Assembly: GCA_019359715.1 (NCBI GenBank)
Contig: JAHHGS010000033.1
Coordinates: 43,250-107,249, forward strand
Direction: 5' to 3'
DNA from: Aphanocapsa sp. GSE-SYN-MK-11-07L
GTDB taxonomy: Bacteria; Cyanobacteriota; Cyanobacteriia; Thermosynechococcales; Thermosynechococcaceae
DNA length: 64,000 bases
Shown: in pieces, positions 54,468-63,509 of the stretch
Layout of the letters: each line of letters begins with the position of its first letter
Numbering within the stretch: position 1 is the stretch's first letter
The notes under the pieces: generated by a model
Seen by the model: the letters and a program-made list of their open reading frames with translations, nothing else
Databases searched by the model: none
What the model was told of the DNA's origin: nothing
Program-made: the position numbers and the translations under genes

Positions 54468-54755
54468 GTTATCTTTGTGATACATGAGTGCTATTCATAA
54501 AAATAGGCAAATTTCCAGAACTACACAAGCTGGTGCGGTACGATAGCTTACGCGTCAGCAGAAGGCATTGCACTCAGGTAGACAACCATAACGTATCAAT
54601 TCGTTCAGTGTTCATAGGCTTGTTGGGCAAGGCTATAAAATCCAAGGTTCATCATGATTCGTGGGGACTTTTGCTGATTGCCTTCAGATACCTCCACGCC
54701 AAGAGCGCAATCTTGTCATAAGTAACGCTAGCGTCATTCCAGCAAATCTCCCTCA

Positions 54756-57005
54756 TTACCTAATGACCGCGTTCATATAGTTACCCCATAGCTCGGCGGC
54801 TTGACCGCTACTGCCAGCGGTGGGGGAGTTGTTATCATTGCCGAGCCAAACGCCAGTTAATAAATTTTGGCTGGGGACGTAGCCAATAAACCAAAGGTCG
54901 CGCCCGTCATTGGTGGTGCCGGTTTTGCCTGCTTCCCCCAGCCCCAAAGCGGCGGCTCGGCCGGTGCCAGAGCTAACCACGCCCTGCAACATATCTGTCA
55001 TCGTGGCGGCAACTTCGGCTGGCAGGGCTTGGATCGGCGATCGCTGCTCCTCGGCTCGGTTATAAATGACGCGGCAGGTTTCGACCACCTTTGGCTTAAC
55101 GCAGTCTCCCGCATCCAGCACACGCAGAATCGCCATCGGCGGATTTTTGCGCCCGCTGTCTGCCAAAACGGCAAAGGCGCGGCTGATCTCTAGGAGAGTA
55201 ACTTCACTCTGTCCCAGCACCAACCCCGGCACTGCTTTCAGAGGTGAGGTAATCCCCATTGTGCGAGCCATATCAATAACCCGATCTAGCCCAATATCTT
55301 GGGCTAAGCGGAGGGCGATCGGATTTTCCGATTGGGCAATGCCGCTGTATAAGCTCATACTGCCGGAGCCATGCACACAGCCAGCAAAGGTTTGCCCTTC
55401 CCAGGTTAGCGGGGCGCAAGAGTAGGCGCGGCTGGGGGAAATGCCGTCGGCGATCGCTGCTGTGTAGTCAAACACCTTAAAGGTAGAGCCAGGTTGACGC
55501 AGGGCCTGGGTGGCGCGGTTAAATTGGCTCTGCCGATAATCGACGCCGCCTACCATGGCCAAAATGGTGCCTGCGGCAAAATCCATTGTCACCAGTGCGC
55601 CTTGGTCGAAGCCATAGCGACTGCCAGCGCTAGTCACCGTGTTTCTGAGGGCGGCTTCTGCCCTCGCCTGCATCCGTAAATCTAGCCCCGTCTCGACAAT
55701 AAAATTGCCTTCCTGGGCTAAATCCTTTCCCAGCAGAGCATCCAATTCATCAAACACATAGCTGTAGTAATAGGGGGCTTTGATGTTACCCAGTTTTTCC
55801 CGCGCCTTCGGGCTAACCTCAATCCGCGATCGCCGCGCCCGCTCTGCCTCTTGGGGCGAAACCATCCCCTGCTCGGCCATACGGGCAATCACTCGGTTGC
55901 GATAGGCGATCGCCGTACTGTAGTCGCGGACGGGGTTAAAGCTGTTGGGAGCCGGTAAAATTCCGACCAAGGTGGCTGCCTCGGCCAGGGTCAAGTTTTT
56001 GGCAGGCTTGTCAAAGTAAAACTGAGCGGCATCTTCAAACCCATTGTTGCCCACCCCCAAGTAGACGCGGTTCAGGTAAGCCAACAGAATAAAATCTTTG
56101 CTGTAGTAGGTTTCTAGCTTGAGAGCAACCACGGCTTCCCGCAGTTTGCGTCCAATCGAGTCTTCGCTGCCAACGTAGCTGCGAAACAGGGTGCGGGCCA
56201 CCTGCTGGGTGAGGGTGCTGGCTCCTTCCCGCAGTTCACCCCCAGAAATATTAGTAATCACGGCCCGTAAAACGCCGTAGGGGTCAACCCCGATGTGCCA
56301 ATAGAAGCGGCTGTCTTCCGAAGCCACCACCGCTTTGGTTAAGTAAGGGGAGAAATCTTGGAGGCTTTTTAACTCTCCATGGGCCTGGTTCTCTGGCGCT
56401 GCCAGGGGAACCCGATCGCGAGACAGCACAATCACCGGGCCTTCATCAAAGGGGGGCAGAGGCACCACGGCAAACTTTTGCCACTCAATAGCGATCGCGA
56501 CCAGGGCAATTCCGACCACGCCGCTGACGCCGTAGGCGGCATAGCGCAAAATCCTCACGGGCAATGGCGGCGGGTCAATGTACTGCACCCTTACCGCTGC
56601 TTCCAGCTCTGGTGGTCCGAAGGTAAGCACGTCTTTGTGGTGCAAGACGGCTCGCGTCAGCCGCTTTCGCCCCCGGAAAATGCCATTGGTGGAGTTTTCA
56701 TCTTTGATTACAAACGGGGTGCGTTGGCTGCTGTCCCGTTCTAGGGAGGCGTGGATTTGGCTAACAATCGGGTTGCGAACCACAATGTCGCAAGAGCGGG
56801 TGCTGCGGCCCAGTACGTAGCGATCGCCCAGCAAGGGGTAGGTTTTAGCCTTTTCATCTGCATTTTCTTGAACCCACAGTTCTGGAACGCGGGCTTGTTC
56901 CTTCAGCTTCAGCTTTGAAAAGTCAACCTTGGCATGTAAGGTTTGAACTGCTTGAGTCAAATTGCCCAAGAAGGTGCGAGAAGAAGAATCGTCGGAATCA
57001 GCCAT
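54756..57005 (-). CDS. FHA-domain class A penicillin-binding protein (PBP1A type)
   Basis: 749 residues. A cytoplasmic N-terminal FHA domain (about residues 65-125: RYVLGRSTRSCDIVVRNPIVSQIHASLERD, KDENSTNGIFRGRKRL) binds phosphothreonine peptides. One membrane helix (about 155-172) precedes the glycosyltransferase domain (VVASEDSRFYWHIGVDPYG, GASTLTQQVARTLF). The transpeptidase domain has the catalytic serine in PGSTFK, SEN and KTGTT. It makes and cross-links peptidoglycan. The FHA domain implies control by a Ser/Thr kinase, as seen in cyanobacterial relatives. Confidence 0.9.
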   Translation of the reverse strand: MADSDDSSSRTFLGNLTQAVQTLHAKVDFSKLKLKEQARVPELWVQENADEKAKTYPLLGDRYVLGRSTRSCDIVVRNPIVSQIHASLERDSSQRTPFVIKDENSTNGIFRGRKRLTRAVLHHKDVLTFGPPELEAAVRVQYIDPPPLPVRILRYAAYGVSGVVGIALVAIAIEWQKFAVVPLPPFDEGPVIVLSRDRVPLAAPENQAHGELKSLQDFSPYLTKAVVASEDSRFYWHIGVDPYGVLRAVITNISGGELREGASTLTQQVARTLFRSYVGSEDSIGRKLREAVVALKLETYYSKDFILLAYLNRVYLGVGNNGFEDAAQFYFDKPAKNLTLAEAATLVGILPAPNSFNPVRDYSTAIAYRNRVIARMAEQGMVSPQEAERARRSRIEVSPKAREKLGNIKAPYYYSYVFDELDALLGKDLAQEGNFIVETGLDLRMQARAEAALRNTVTSAGSRYGFDQGALVTMDFAAGTILAMVGGVDYRQSQFNRATQALRQPGSTFKVFDYTAAIADGISPSRAYSCAPLTWEGQTFAGCVHGSGSMSLYSGIAQSENPIALRLAQDIGLDRVIDMARTMGITSPLKAVPGLVLGQSEVTLLEISRAFAVLADSGRKNPPMAILRVLDAGDCVKPKVVETCRVIYNRAEEQRSPIQALPAEVAATMTDMLQGVVSSGTGRAAALGLGEAGKTGTTNDGRDLWFIGYVPSQNLLTGVWLGNDNNSPTAGSSGQAAELWGNYMNAVIR

Positions 57006-57154
57006 ATCAACGCAGCCGAAAGTTAGAATTCACAAGTATCTGACGGAGTAGAGATCGGGTTTGCTCCCTAGCCTTTAGGCGATCGCGGTTTCCTGTTATT
57101 CTCTACCTTGGGTTGTGATCATGCAATCTTTGATCCTTTAGAGCATGAGCCGTG

Positions 57155-57484
57155 ATGGCAGTTTATCAAGTCCGACTGGTTAATCCGCTGACTGGCCAAG
57201 AAACCGCAATCGCCGTCCCAGATGATCAGTACATTCTAGATATAGCCGAAGCCGCCGGGATTCGCCTACCCGCAGGCTGCAAACAGGGCGAATGCTCAGC
57301 CTGCGTGGCCAAACTGATTGAGGGCAGGGTTGACCAGAGCGAGCAGAAGTTTTTGCGATCGCCGGAAATTACCGCAGGCTACATTGTCACCTGCGTCGCT
57401 TATCCTCAATCGGACTGCACGCTGCACACCCACCAAGAACAAGTTCTCTACCAGTCTGCCCTCTACCGTTCCCACAGCCCATAG
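57155..57484 (+). CDS. 2Fe-2S plant-type ferredoxin
   Basis: 109 residues from ATG 57155 (a GTG at 57152 is also possible). The cluster ligands are in LPAGCKQGECSACVAKLIEG (Cys-x4-Cys-x2-Cys near residues 43-51) and VTCVAYPQSDC (Cys near residue 79). The last 25 residues (THQEQVLYQSALYRSHSP) form an extension relative to PetF (about 97-99). It is an alternative ferredoxin, not obviously the main photosynthetic one. It diverges from the penicillin-binding protein gene. Confidence 0.87.
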   Translation: MAVYQVRLVNPLTGQETAIAVPDDQYILDIAEAAGIRLPAGCKQGECSACVAKLIEGRVDQSEQKFLRSPEITAGYIVTCVAYPQSDCTLHTHQEQVLYQSALYRSHSP

Positions 57485-57545
57485 GTTTGAGGTCAAAGCT
57501 TTGAGTTCTAACCCAGAACAGAAACGTAGAGTTGCGGTTAGCTCC

Positions 57546-57580
57546 GGCTGATGCTGACCGCTAGACTGGTAGCATCAGCC
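57546..57580 (+). terminator. Terminator after the ferredoxin gene
   Basis: GGCTGATGCT (57546-57555) and AGCATCAGCC (57571-57580) form a perfect 10-bp stem, with an inner ACC/GGT continuation, followed by TTTCAG. Located 62 bp past the ferredoxin stop. Confidence 0.65.
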
Positions 57581-57604
57581 TTTCAGTAATTGTGGACATA
57601 AGAA

Positions 57605-57835
57605 ATGATCGGAGTCAGTTTACTGTTGGCAGCTTTGCTCAGCTTTTGGGTGGGAGCGATCGCGATTCTGGCGGTGCAAAATGCCACGGCGGTGTCTTTG
57701 AGTTTTTTGTTTTTGCGATCAATTGAGCTGCCTGTTGGTGTGGTGCTAGCCTTTGCCTTCATCACTGGCTTAATGCTGAGTGTGCTTGTGCAGCCCCTGT
57801 GGCAGTTAACGGCTAATGACAACGAACGAGGCTAA
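57605..57835 (+). CDS. LapA-domain (DUF1049) small membrane protein
   Basis: 76 residues: two hydrophobic helices (LLLAALLSFWVGAIAILAVQN and VGVVLAFAFITGLMLSVLVQ) with the LapA signature QNATAVSLSFLFLRSIELPVGVVL between. LapA/YciS-type proteins are linked to lipopolysaccharide assembly in proteobacteria; the cyanobacterial role is unknown. Confidence 0.82.
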   Translation: MIGVSLLLAALLSFWVGAIAILAVQNATAVSLSFLFLRSIELPVGVVLAFAFITGLMLSVLVQPLWQLTANDNERG

Positions 57836-57874
57836 ATTATGAAATTTTTTGACTGTATATGATTACTCGGCGGC

Positions 57875-57902
57875 GATGCAGAGTTGATCCTAACTCTGCA
57901 TC
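57875..57902. terminator. Hairpin between convergent lapA-like and beta-helix genes
   Basis: GATGCAGAGTT (57875-57885) and AACTCTGCATC (57892-57902) form a perfect 11-bp stem with a 6-base loop between the two convergent stop codons. No T-run on either side, so its strength as a terminator is uncertain. Confidence 0.55.
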
Positions 57903-57914
57903 AACCAACTAACC

Positions 57915-59777
57915 CTAACTTACTTCATCTGCTCCAATGTCATTTTCTCCATCCTTGGCGCGATTATCTCCAAAATAATCCCGCTTGACATTGCTTAATG
58001 TTAGCCCAGCATTTATGGCAGGAGAAGTGGTCTTAATTTTGTAATCTGTGGCTTTTGATCCACCAGGATTAGCTAGCTGTGCACTACCATAAATATCGCC
58101 CCTTCCCCTAGCTGCCAAGGTAGGTTTTTCTGACCAAAGGTTATTCGAGAAAGTATAGTCCGTCGGATTACCAGAAAACCAGTTAGCCGATCGACTAGTT
58201 GAACCAGAAAAAATGTTATTAGTGATTCTTATATTGGCATCGCGGCGATCGGTGAAGATCACGAGTTCACGATCAACTGATCCGGAGATAGTATTGTTGG
58301 CAATCAGCGTGTTTTTCGCCTGATTGGTTTTTGCAATGCCTGCAAGTGTACCACTGATAATATTGTTGCGAATAATGTTATCACTATTCGGGTTGGACAT
58401 ATTAGAATACTTTTCATTGTTCATATAGATGCCATAGCCAGGATAATCTTTTTCCCCTTGCCCAATATTGAGCTGCTTGAAATAATTGCTATTTCCAGTT
58501 GAGTAAATAAAATTATTTTCAACTGTGGTTTTGGTCGCATTGTCTAGGTAAACTCCTCCAACCGAAAAGTTATCATAGGCTGTATTATTACTGACGGTAA
58601 CATTGTCAGAAAGGGTAATTGTAATCCCTTCGCCGTAGTTTTGGTAGACTCGATTATTGGTGACAGACGCATTTTTGCCGCGTGAAATAGTAATGCCACT
58701 AGCCCAGCTATCAGCGGTTCCCGATTTGTTGGCAAGGGCTGTGTTATAGACCGTGTTGCCACTGACGCTGATATTAGATGTTCCGAACCCATCATTGCCA
58801 TAAATGCCAATACCATGTCCGGTGACATCATGAACAGTATTATTTAGAACCTGAAGATTTTGGGCCTTGACTCCAACGATACCCTTAGCACCATTGCCAA
58901 TATTAAACCCCTTGATCGTTACATGCTGTCCGCCGACTCCAATCACATCTTTTGAACTGACACCCTTCAAATTGACTTTCTCATTTAAATAAGGTTGGAT
59001 AACTAGGGGAGAAGTGGAGCTACCATCGTTGGTATTACCGATCCAGACAGCAGTATTTGCATACGTTCCGGCTCGAACGTTGATGACACCTCCCTCGCCA
59101 TCACCAATCATACTCACCGCCTTATTAATAGTTTTAAATGGCCGATCAATTGTACCAGGGTTATTATTGTTGCCATTCGTAGCAACATAAAGGACTGGTC
59201 TTGCATTTGCCGAGTCTTTTGTAGTTGAGGGCTGCGCTTGTTCGACAGCGATCGCCTGATTGTCGATATTAACGAAGCCATGATCATCTTCTGAATTGAT
59301 CAAATACCTTTGTGCACGATTAAGCGGAATTCCCATTACAGTTGCGGAAAATAATGCTCCCTCATCTCCAGCCGTATCATTACCTGGATTGATAATTGTA
59401 TCGACAAAATGTCCAATCTCTTCGATTAAAAGACCTGTCGGACCAAGAACATCCCGATTAGTCAAGCTTTGAGAAAGAAAGTCTGAAGACAAATAAATTG
59501 TAGAGGTTGTTTCTGAGAATGCCCCATTCGCACCATTCAGCGAATTGCCTGACAGAATCTCGATCGAGGGTAACTGGCTAAAATCGCCTGATGCCCAACT
59601 ATCAACTAATTCTTGCAGTCGACTTGAATCTCCACTTCCGCCATAGATTCGGACTATTTCAGGCAGAAAACTGTCACTTTTTGCAGCGGCGGTGAGTTGG
59701 CTATAAGCACCTTGTAAAGATATTTCAAGATCACCCGCATATTCCGCACTTAAGTTCAACCCATTTTGACTCAACAT
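57915..59777 (-). CDS. Secreted right-handed beta-helix surface protein
   Basis: 620 residues. The N-terminal part (to about 190) has no signal peptide and carries GLLIEEIGHFVDTIINPGND near residue 115, a degenerate zinc-protease-like helix (E-x2-x-H with Glu/Glu but lacking full HExxH). From about residue 200 a DUF1565/pectate-lyase-like beta-helix begins: YVATNGNNNNPGTIDRPFKTINKAVSMI, followed by repeats such as GIYGNDGFG, ASVTNNRVYQNYGEGIT and VSNNTAYDN spaced about 22 residues. Cyanobacterial exported proteins of this shape are often secreted by type I systems; no RTX repeats are seen. Substrate unknown. Confidence 0.75.
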   Translation of the reverse strand: MLSQNGLNLSAEYAGDLEISLQGAYSQLTAAAKSDSFLPEIVRIYGGSGDSSRLQELVDSWASGDFSQLPSIEILSGNSLNGANGAFSETTSTIYLSSDFLSQSLTNRDVLGPTGLLIEEIGHFVDTIINPGNDTAGDEGALFSATVMGIPLNRAQRYLINSEDDHGFVNIDNQAIAVEQAQPSTTKDSANARPVLYVATNGNNNNPGTIDRPFKTINKAVSMIGDGEGGVINVRAGTYANTAVWIGNTNDGSSTSPLVIQPYLNEKVNLKGVSSKDVIGVGGQHVTIKGFNIGNGAKGIVGVKAQNLQVLNNTVHDVTGHGIGIYGNDGFGTSNISVSGNTVYNTALANKSGTADSWASGITISRGKNASVTNNRVYQNYGEGITITLSDNVTVSNNTAYDNFSVGGVYLDNATKTTVENNFIYSTGNSNYFKQLNIGQGEKDYPGYGIYMNNEKYSNMSNPNSDNIIRNNIISGTLAGIAKTNQAKNTLIANNTISGSVDRELVIFTDRRDANIRITNNIFSGSTSRSANWFSGNPTDYTFSNNLWSEKPTLAARGRGDIYGSAQLANPGGSKATDYKIKTTSPAINAGLTLSNVKRDYFGDNRAKDGENDIGADEVS

Positions 59778-59911
59778 AAATTCAATCCCCCTTTAGAAGA
59801 CCTATCTACTTCGTAACCATCATTAAAAAAGACGTGGCTAATCTCTCGTTCTCCGAGACAGTACTGACATAAAAATGTAGGTACTTTCAAATCCTCGGAG
59901 AAAGCACTGAA

Positions 59912-59971
59912 ATCGATTGATGCTGCTTTTACTCCTGAGTAGACTCAGGATCTGGAAAAAGTTTCAGTTCG
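59912..59971. repeat. Degenerate direct repeat, copy A
   Basis: ATCGATTGATGCTGCTTTTA... to ...GTTTCAGTTCG. It matches copy B at 60073-60133 in about 48 of 60 positions by my own alignment, including TGCTTTTACTC and an A-run before GTTTC. The copies are 161 bp apart. No known element was recognised. Confidence 0.6.
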
Positions 59972-60072
59972 ACGATCGCGATTAACCCAGCAATCTAAGC
60001 TTTAAACTGAAATCACACGTCTACAGGGACTTCAGAGATAACAACGTTAGAACACAATTCTGAGGAGAGTTT

Positions 60073-60133
60073 ATCGATCGAGGTTGCTTTTACTCACCCG
60101 TTGACTGAATATCTGAAAAAAAGTTTCCGTTCG
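60073..60133. repeat. Degenerate direct repeat, copy B
   Basis: ATCGATCGAGGTTGCTTTTA... to ...GTTTCCGTTCG, the second copy of the repeat at 59912-59971, with one extra base. About 110 bp upstream of the tRNA gene. Confidence 0.6.
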
Positions 60134-60244
60134 CTGACTTTGAGTTGCTTGGACACCCTGTACAGAGCCTTTAAGCATAAGTGATCAAAGGTTTTAGCCG
60201 CGATCGGTCACGCAACCGATACAATATTGAGAGGATTATTGCCT

Positions 60245-60326
60245 GCGGACGTGGCGGAATTGGCAGACGCGCTAGATTTAGGTTCTAGTATCGCAAGATG
60301 TGTGGGTTCAAGTCCCTCCGTCCGCA
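60245..60326 (+). tRNA. tRNA-Leu (anticodon UAG)
   Basis: 82 bases. Acceptor stem GCGGACG (60245-60251) pairs with CGTCCGC (60319-60325); discriminator A at 60326. Anticodon arm CTAGA-TTTAGGT-TCTAG gives UAG, reading CUN leucine codons. There is a class II variable arm, and the T-arm GGGTTCAAGTCCC is intact. CCA is not encoded. Confidence 0.97.
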
Positions 60327-60356
60327 TCCTCAAAAATTGCAGGACTTACTGCCCTT

Positions 60357-61322
60357 GTGCAAGCAACAGTCACTAGTGAGCAGATTAAACAGGCTGCCCT
60401 TCAGTTAGGCTTCCAGAAAGTTGGCATTGTCCGCCTGGAGTCTGGCTTGGACTCGGCCTCAAATCACCTGCAAACCTGGTTGAATCGCGGCTATCAGGCT
60501 GACTTGGCGTGGATGAGCAACCCGAAGCGGCAAGATATTCGCCAGGTGATGCCTGAGGTGCGATCGCTGATTTGTGTCGGGCTAAACTACTACACGCCCC
60601 ATGCCCACTCGACCGACCCAAACCACGCTAAAATTTCTCGCTACGCCTGGGGGCGAGACTATCATTTGGTGATCCATAAGCGGCTAAAGGCCTTGGCGAA
60701 CTGGCTGCAAGCTCAAGCAGAGGCCATTCAAACTCGCTATTACGTAGACACTGGCCCGGTTCAAGACAAGGTTTGGGCTGAGCGGGCTGGCATCGGCTGG
60801 ATTGGCAAACACAGTAATTTGATTTCCAGAGACTACGGCTCCTGGCTGTTTTTGGGTGAAATTCTCACCAATTTATCCCTAGCGGGCGATCGCCCCCACG
60901 CTGAGCATTGTGGCACTTGCACCCGCTGCATTGCGGCTTGCCCAACCGAGGCGATCGCGGAACCGTTTGTGGTCGATGCCAATCGCTGCCTTGCTTACCA
61001 CACGATTGAAAATCGCTCAGAGTCCTTGCCAGCCGAGATCATCCCCCATCTGGACGGCTGGGTGGCCGGTTGCGACATTTGCCAGGATGTTTGCCCTTGG
61101 AATCAGCGGTTTGCTCAACCGACGGATGTGGCAGACTTTCAGCCCTACGAGTGGAATTTAGCCCCCAGCCTCACAGAGTTAGCTAATCTGTCCCCTGAAG
61201 ACTGGGATCGGCGCTGCCGGGCTTCTGCCCTGCGCCGAATTAAGCTGCCAATGCTGCGCCGCAATGCCCGGGCCAACCTGCGATCGCGGAGATTGATCGC
61301 TCTGAACACCCCAACCGAGTAA
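60357..61322 (+). CDS. queG: Epoxyqueuosine reductase QueG
   Basis: 321 residues from a GTG at 60357 (AGGA 13 bases upstream); the ATG at 60300 lies inside the tRNA gene and is rejected. The [29 protein letters not shown] block, two 4Fe-4S sites [16 protein letters not shown] and [12 protein letters not shown], and the cobalamin-binding region mark QueG, which makes queuosine at tRNA position 34 from epoxyqueuosine. It starts 31 bp after the tRNA-Leu gene. Confidence 0.9.
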   Translation: MQATVTSEQIKQAALQLGFQKVGIVRLESGLDSASNHLQTWLNRGYQADLAWMSNPKRQDIRQVMPEVRSLICVGLNYYTPHAHSTDPNHAKISRYAWGRDYHLVIHKRLKALANWLQAQAEAIQTRYYVDTGPVQDKVWAERAGIGWIGKHSNLISRDYGSWLFLGEILTNLSLAGDRPHAEHCGTCTRCIAACPTEAIAEPFVVDANRCLAYHTIENRSESLPAEIIPHLDGWVAGCDICQDVCPWNQRFAQPTDVADFQPYEWNLAPSLTELANLSPEDWDRRCRASALRRIKLPMLRRNARANLRSRRLIALNTPTE

Positions 61323-61375
61323 ACAGGGCTATCCTGTCTGTAGTAGAATCTGCCTGAGTTTTTTGGTGACTTGCT

Positions 61376-62521
61376 ATGCCTCTGTCTGGTGCTCAACCTG
61401 CGTTATTAGTTTTAGCCGATGGAACAGCCTACGCTGGCTGGTCGTTTGGGGCAACGGGAACCGCGATCGGGGAGGTTGTCTTTAACACTGGCATGAGTGG
61501 CTATCAGGAAGTGCTGACTGACCCTAGCTACTGTGGACAAATTATTACTTTTACCTACCCAGAACTGGGCAACACCGGCGTAAACGTCGAAGACGAAGAA
61601 TCTGCTCAGCCGCAAGTCCGAGGGGCGATCGCCCGCAACATTTGTCGGCAGCCCAGCAATTGGCGCTCGACTCAGTCCTTGCCTGACTACCTCAAGCAGC
61701 ACCAGATTCCCGGCATTTATGGGATTGATACGCGCGCCCTCACCCGCAAAATCCGCTCAGAGGGGGCAATGAACGGAGGAATTTCGACTGAAATTCTTGA
61801 CCCAGTCAAGCTGCTGGCCCACGTTCAGGAAGCGCCCAGTATGCAGGGCTTAAACCTAGCTCAAACCGTGACAACCCGTGAGATCTACGAGTGGTCAGAA
61901 CCAACCAGCAGCGTTTGGGAATTTAGTCCTAGCGCCAACGGGCATGCCGAGCAGCCGCTGGTCGTGGTGGCAATTGACTTTGGCGTCAAGCGCAACATTT
62001 TGCGTCGTCTGGCCAGCTACGGCTGCCGCGTGATTGTAGTGCCAGCCGATACGTCCGCCGCCGAAATCCTCAAGTTCAACCCCGACGGCATTTTTCTCTC
62101 GAATGGGCCGGGCGATCCGGCCGCCGTCACAGAGGGGGTGGCGACAGCGCGATCGCTGCTAGCCAGCAATAAGCCGATGTTTGGGATTTGCCTGGGACAT
62201 CAGCTATTGGGATTGTCGCTGGGGGCTGAAACCTTTAAGCTCAAATTTGGGCATCGGGGGCTGAACCAACCTGCCGGTCTTCAGCAGCAGGTCGAGATTA
62301 CTAGCCAAAATCACGGGTTTGCCCTGTCAGCAGAGTCAATTCCCGATGCGGAGGTCGAGATTACTCACCTCAATCTCAACGATCGGACGATCGCTGGCTT
62401 AAAGCACAAGTCTTTGCCCTTGTTTTCGGTGCAGTATCACCCAGAAGCCAGTCCTGGCCCCCATGATGCCGACTATTTGTTTGCCCAGTTTGTCGAAACG
62501 ATGCGTCAGCAGCGGGACTGA
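61376..62521 (+). CDS. carA: Carbamoyl-phosphate synthase small subunit
   Basis: 381 residues. The N-terminal domain opens with [42 protein letters not shown]. The glutaminase triad is seen in [17 protein letters not shown] (Cys near residue 263), the His of HPEAS and Glu after it. It supplies ammonia to CarB for pyrimidine and arginine synthesis. Located 54 bp after queG. Confidence 0.96.
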   Translation: MPLSGAQPALLVLADGTAYAGWSFGATGTAIGEVVFNTGMSGYQEVLTDPSYCGQIITFTYPELGNTGVNVEDEESAQPQVRGAIARNICRQPSNWRSTQSLPDYLKQHQIPGIYGIDTRALTRKIRSEGAMNGGISTEILDPVKLLAHVQEAPSMQGLNLAQTVTTREIYEWSEPTSSVWEFSPSANGHAEQPLVVVAIDFGVKRNILRRLASYGCRVIVVPADTSAAEILKFNPDGIFLSNGPGDPAAVTEGVATARSLLASNKPMFGICLGHQLLGLSLGAETFKLKFGHRGLNQPAGLQQQVEITSQNHGFALSAESIPDAEVEITHLNLNDRTIAGLKHKSLPLFSVQYHPEASPGPHDADYLFAQFVETMRQQRD

Positions 62522-62556
62522 TGCAGTTTTTGCAACCAGCCGCGCAATGACAGCGC

Positions 62557-62562
62557 TATAAT
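62557..62562 (+). promoter_or_regulatory. -10 element upstream of the STAS gene
   Basis: TATAAT at 62557-62562, about 110 bp before the probable STAS start. TTGCAA at 62530 is the nearest -35-like element but the spacing of 21 bp is long. Confidence 0.35.
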
Positions 62563-62672
62563 TCATACTCAAGATCTTGCCCCAGTTCGATCCCGACCTG
62601 CTCCATAGTAGGGATTTGAGATCAACCTATCGATAGATGAACGTATATTTGGGTAAGTTTAAGGAGGGATTT

Positions 62673-63041
62673 ATTATCGAACAACTGAGCCTGACCGTGA
62701 GTTTAAGAGGCAACCGCGAAGTCAAGGATAACTACCAGCTATTTCGCCTCACGGGCTTAATGGATGCTTTCTCGGAACCCATCTTTCGTAAGGTGCTGAG
62801 TAAGTGTATTGAAGATGGCCCGCCCCATATTGTGCTCGACCTGTCTAAAATTGACTTTTTAGACAGCTCAGGGCTGGGCGTTTTAGTCCAGTTAGCCAAG
62901 CAAGCTCAAACGGCTGCGGGAACGCTGCAAATTGTCACAAATCCCCGGGTAACACAGACGGTTAAACTGGTGCGTCTGGAGAAATTCTTGGCTCTCCAAA
63001 CCGATGTCGAAACTGCCTTGGGCAATGTGCCGAAAGCGTAA
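62673..63041 (+). CDS. STAS-domain anti-sigma factor antagonist, probable AUU start
   Basis: About 122 residues from ATT at 62673, or 134 from ATG 62637. The conserved domain begins EQLSLTVSLRGNREVKDNYQLFRLTGLMDAF, with the phosphorylatable serine in IDFLDSSGLGVLVQLAKQ near residue 70. AAGGAGGG (62661-62668) is five bases before ATT (62673) and eight before ATC (62676), while the ATG at 62637 has no such site and would add 12 unconserved residues. Anti-anti-sigma proteins bind a kinase/anti-sigma partner in stress or light signalling. Family relatives begin near this serine-proximal block from memory. Confidence 0.82.
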   Translation: MIEQLSLTVSLRGNREVKDNYQLFRLTGLMDAFSEPIFRKVLSKCIEDGPPHIVLDLSKIDFLDSSGLGVLVQLAKQAQTAAGTLQIVTNPRVTQTVKLVRLEKFLALQTDVETALGNVPKA

Positions 63042-63050
63042 GTTCGCGGG

Positions 63051-63509
63051 GTGGTTGTGACCTCAGATCCCAATCCGAGCTTTCTGGAATTCAGTCTGGG
63101 CGGATTGCCCGCTCCCGCAGACCTCCAACGTGTGTCGCCGGCTGCCCTGGCTTACTTGGGGGATGCCGTTTATGAGCTGTTTATCCGCAGCCGTTGCCTC
63201 CTGCCCCCCAGCCGATTGCGGGACTACCATCAGCGAGTCGTCGCCTACGTGCGGGCTGAAGCGCAAGCCGACTGTCTGCGATCGCTGCTGCCCCACCTGC
63301 TGCCTCCAGAATTAGAGATTGTCCGCCAAGGCAGAAATGCAGCTTCGGCTGGGCCAAAGCGAGTTGACCCAGAGCTTTACCAGTTGGCCACAGGCTTAGA
63401 GGCGCTGCTGGGGTTTCTCTACCTCACCGATCCGCTGCGGTTAGGGCAAATATTTCAGTTACTAGAGGCGCTGGTGGGCGATCGCTGCGACAGCAATCAG
63501 GGCAGGTAA
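63051..63509 (+). CDS. mrnC: Mini-ribonuclease III (MrnC)
   Basis: 152 residues from a GTG start. [22 protein letters not shown] carries the catalytic Asp of the RNase III core (Asp in GDAVYE), followed by [23 protein letters not shown], with the second metal-binding Glu. No dsRNA-binding domain, as typical for MrnC, which matures 23S rRNA. It starts 9 bp after the STAS stop and overlaps the convergent thioesterase fragment. Confidence 0.93.
   Translation: MVVTSDPNPSFLEFSLGGLPAPADLQRVSPAALAYLGDAVYELFIRSRCLLPPSRLRDYHQRVVAYVRAEAQADCLRSLLPHLLPPELEIVRQGRNAASAGPKRVDPELYQLATGLEALLGFLYLTDPLRLGQIFQLLEALVGDRCDSNQGR

Larger units (their letters stand above)
59778..60244. other. 467-bp intergenic region with a degenerate repeat
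   Basis: No gene seen. It lies between the divergent beta-helix gene and tRNA-Leu. It contains two related 60-base segments described below. Confidence 0.5.

Noticed and set aside
54488..54721. A 77-codon frame after the Uma2 gene.
   Set aside because: No family seen and no convincing ribosome site; probably chance.
60300..60356. ATG at 60300 as the queG start.
   Set aside because: It lies within the tRNA-Leu gene. A GTG at 60357 follows an AGGA and gives the expected protein length.
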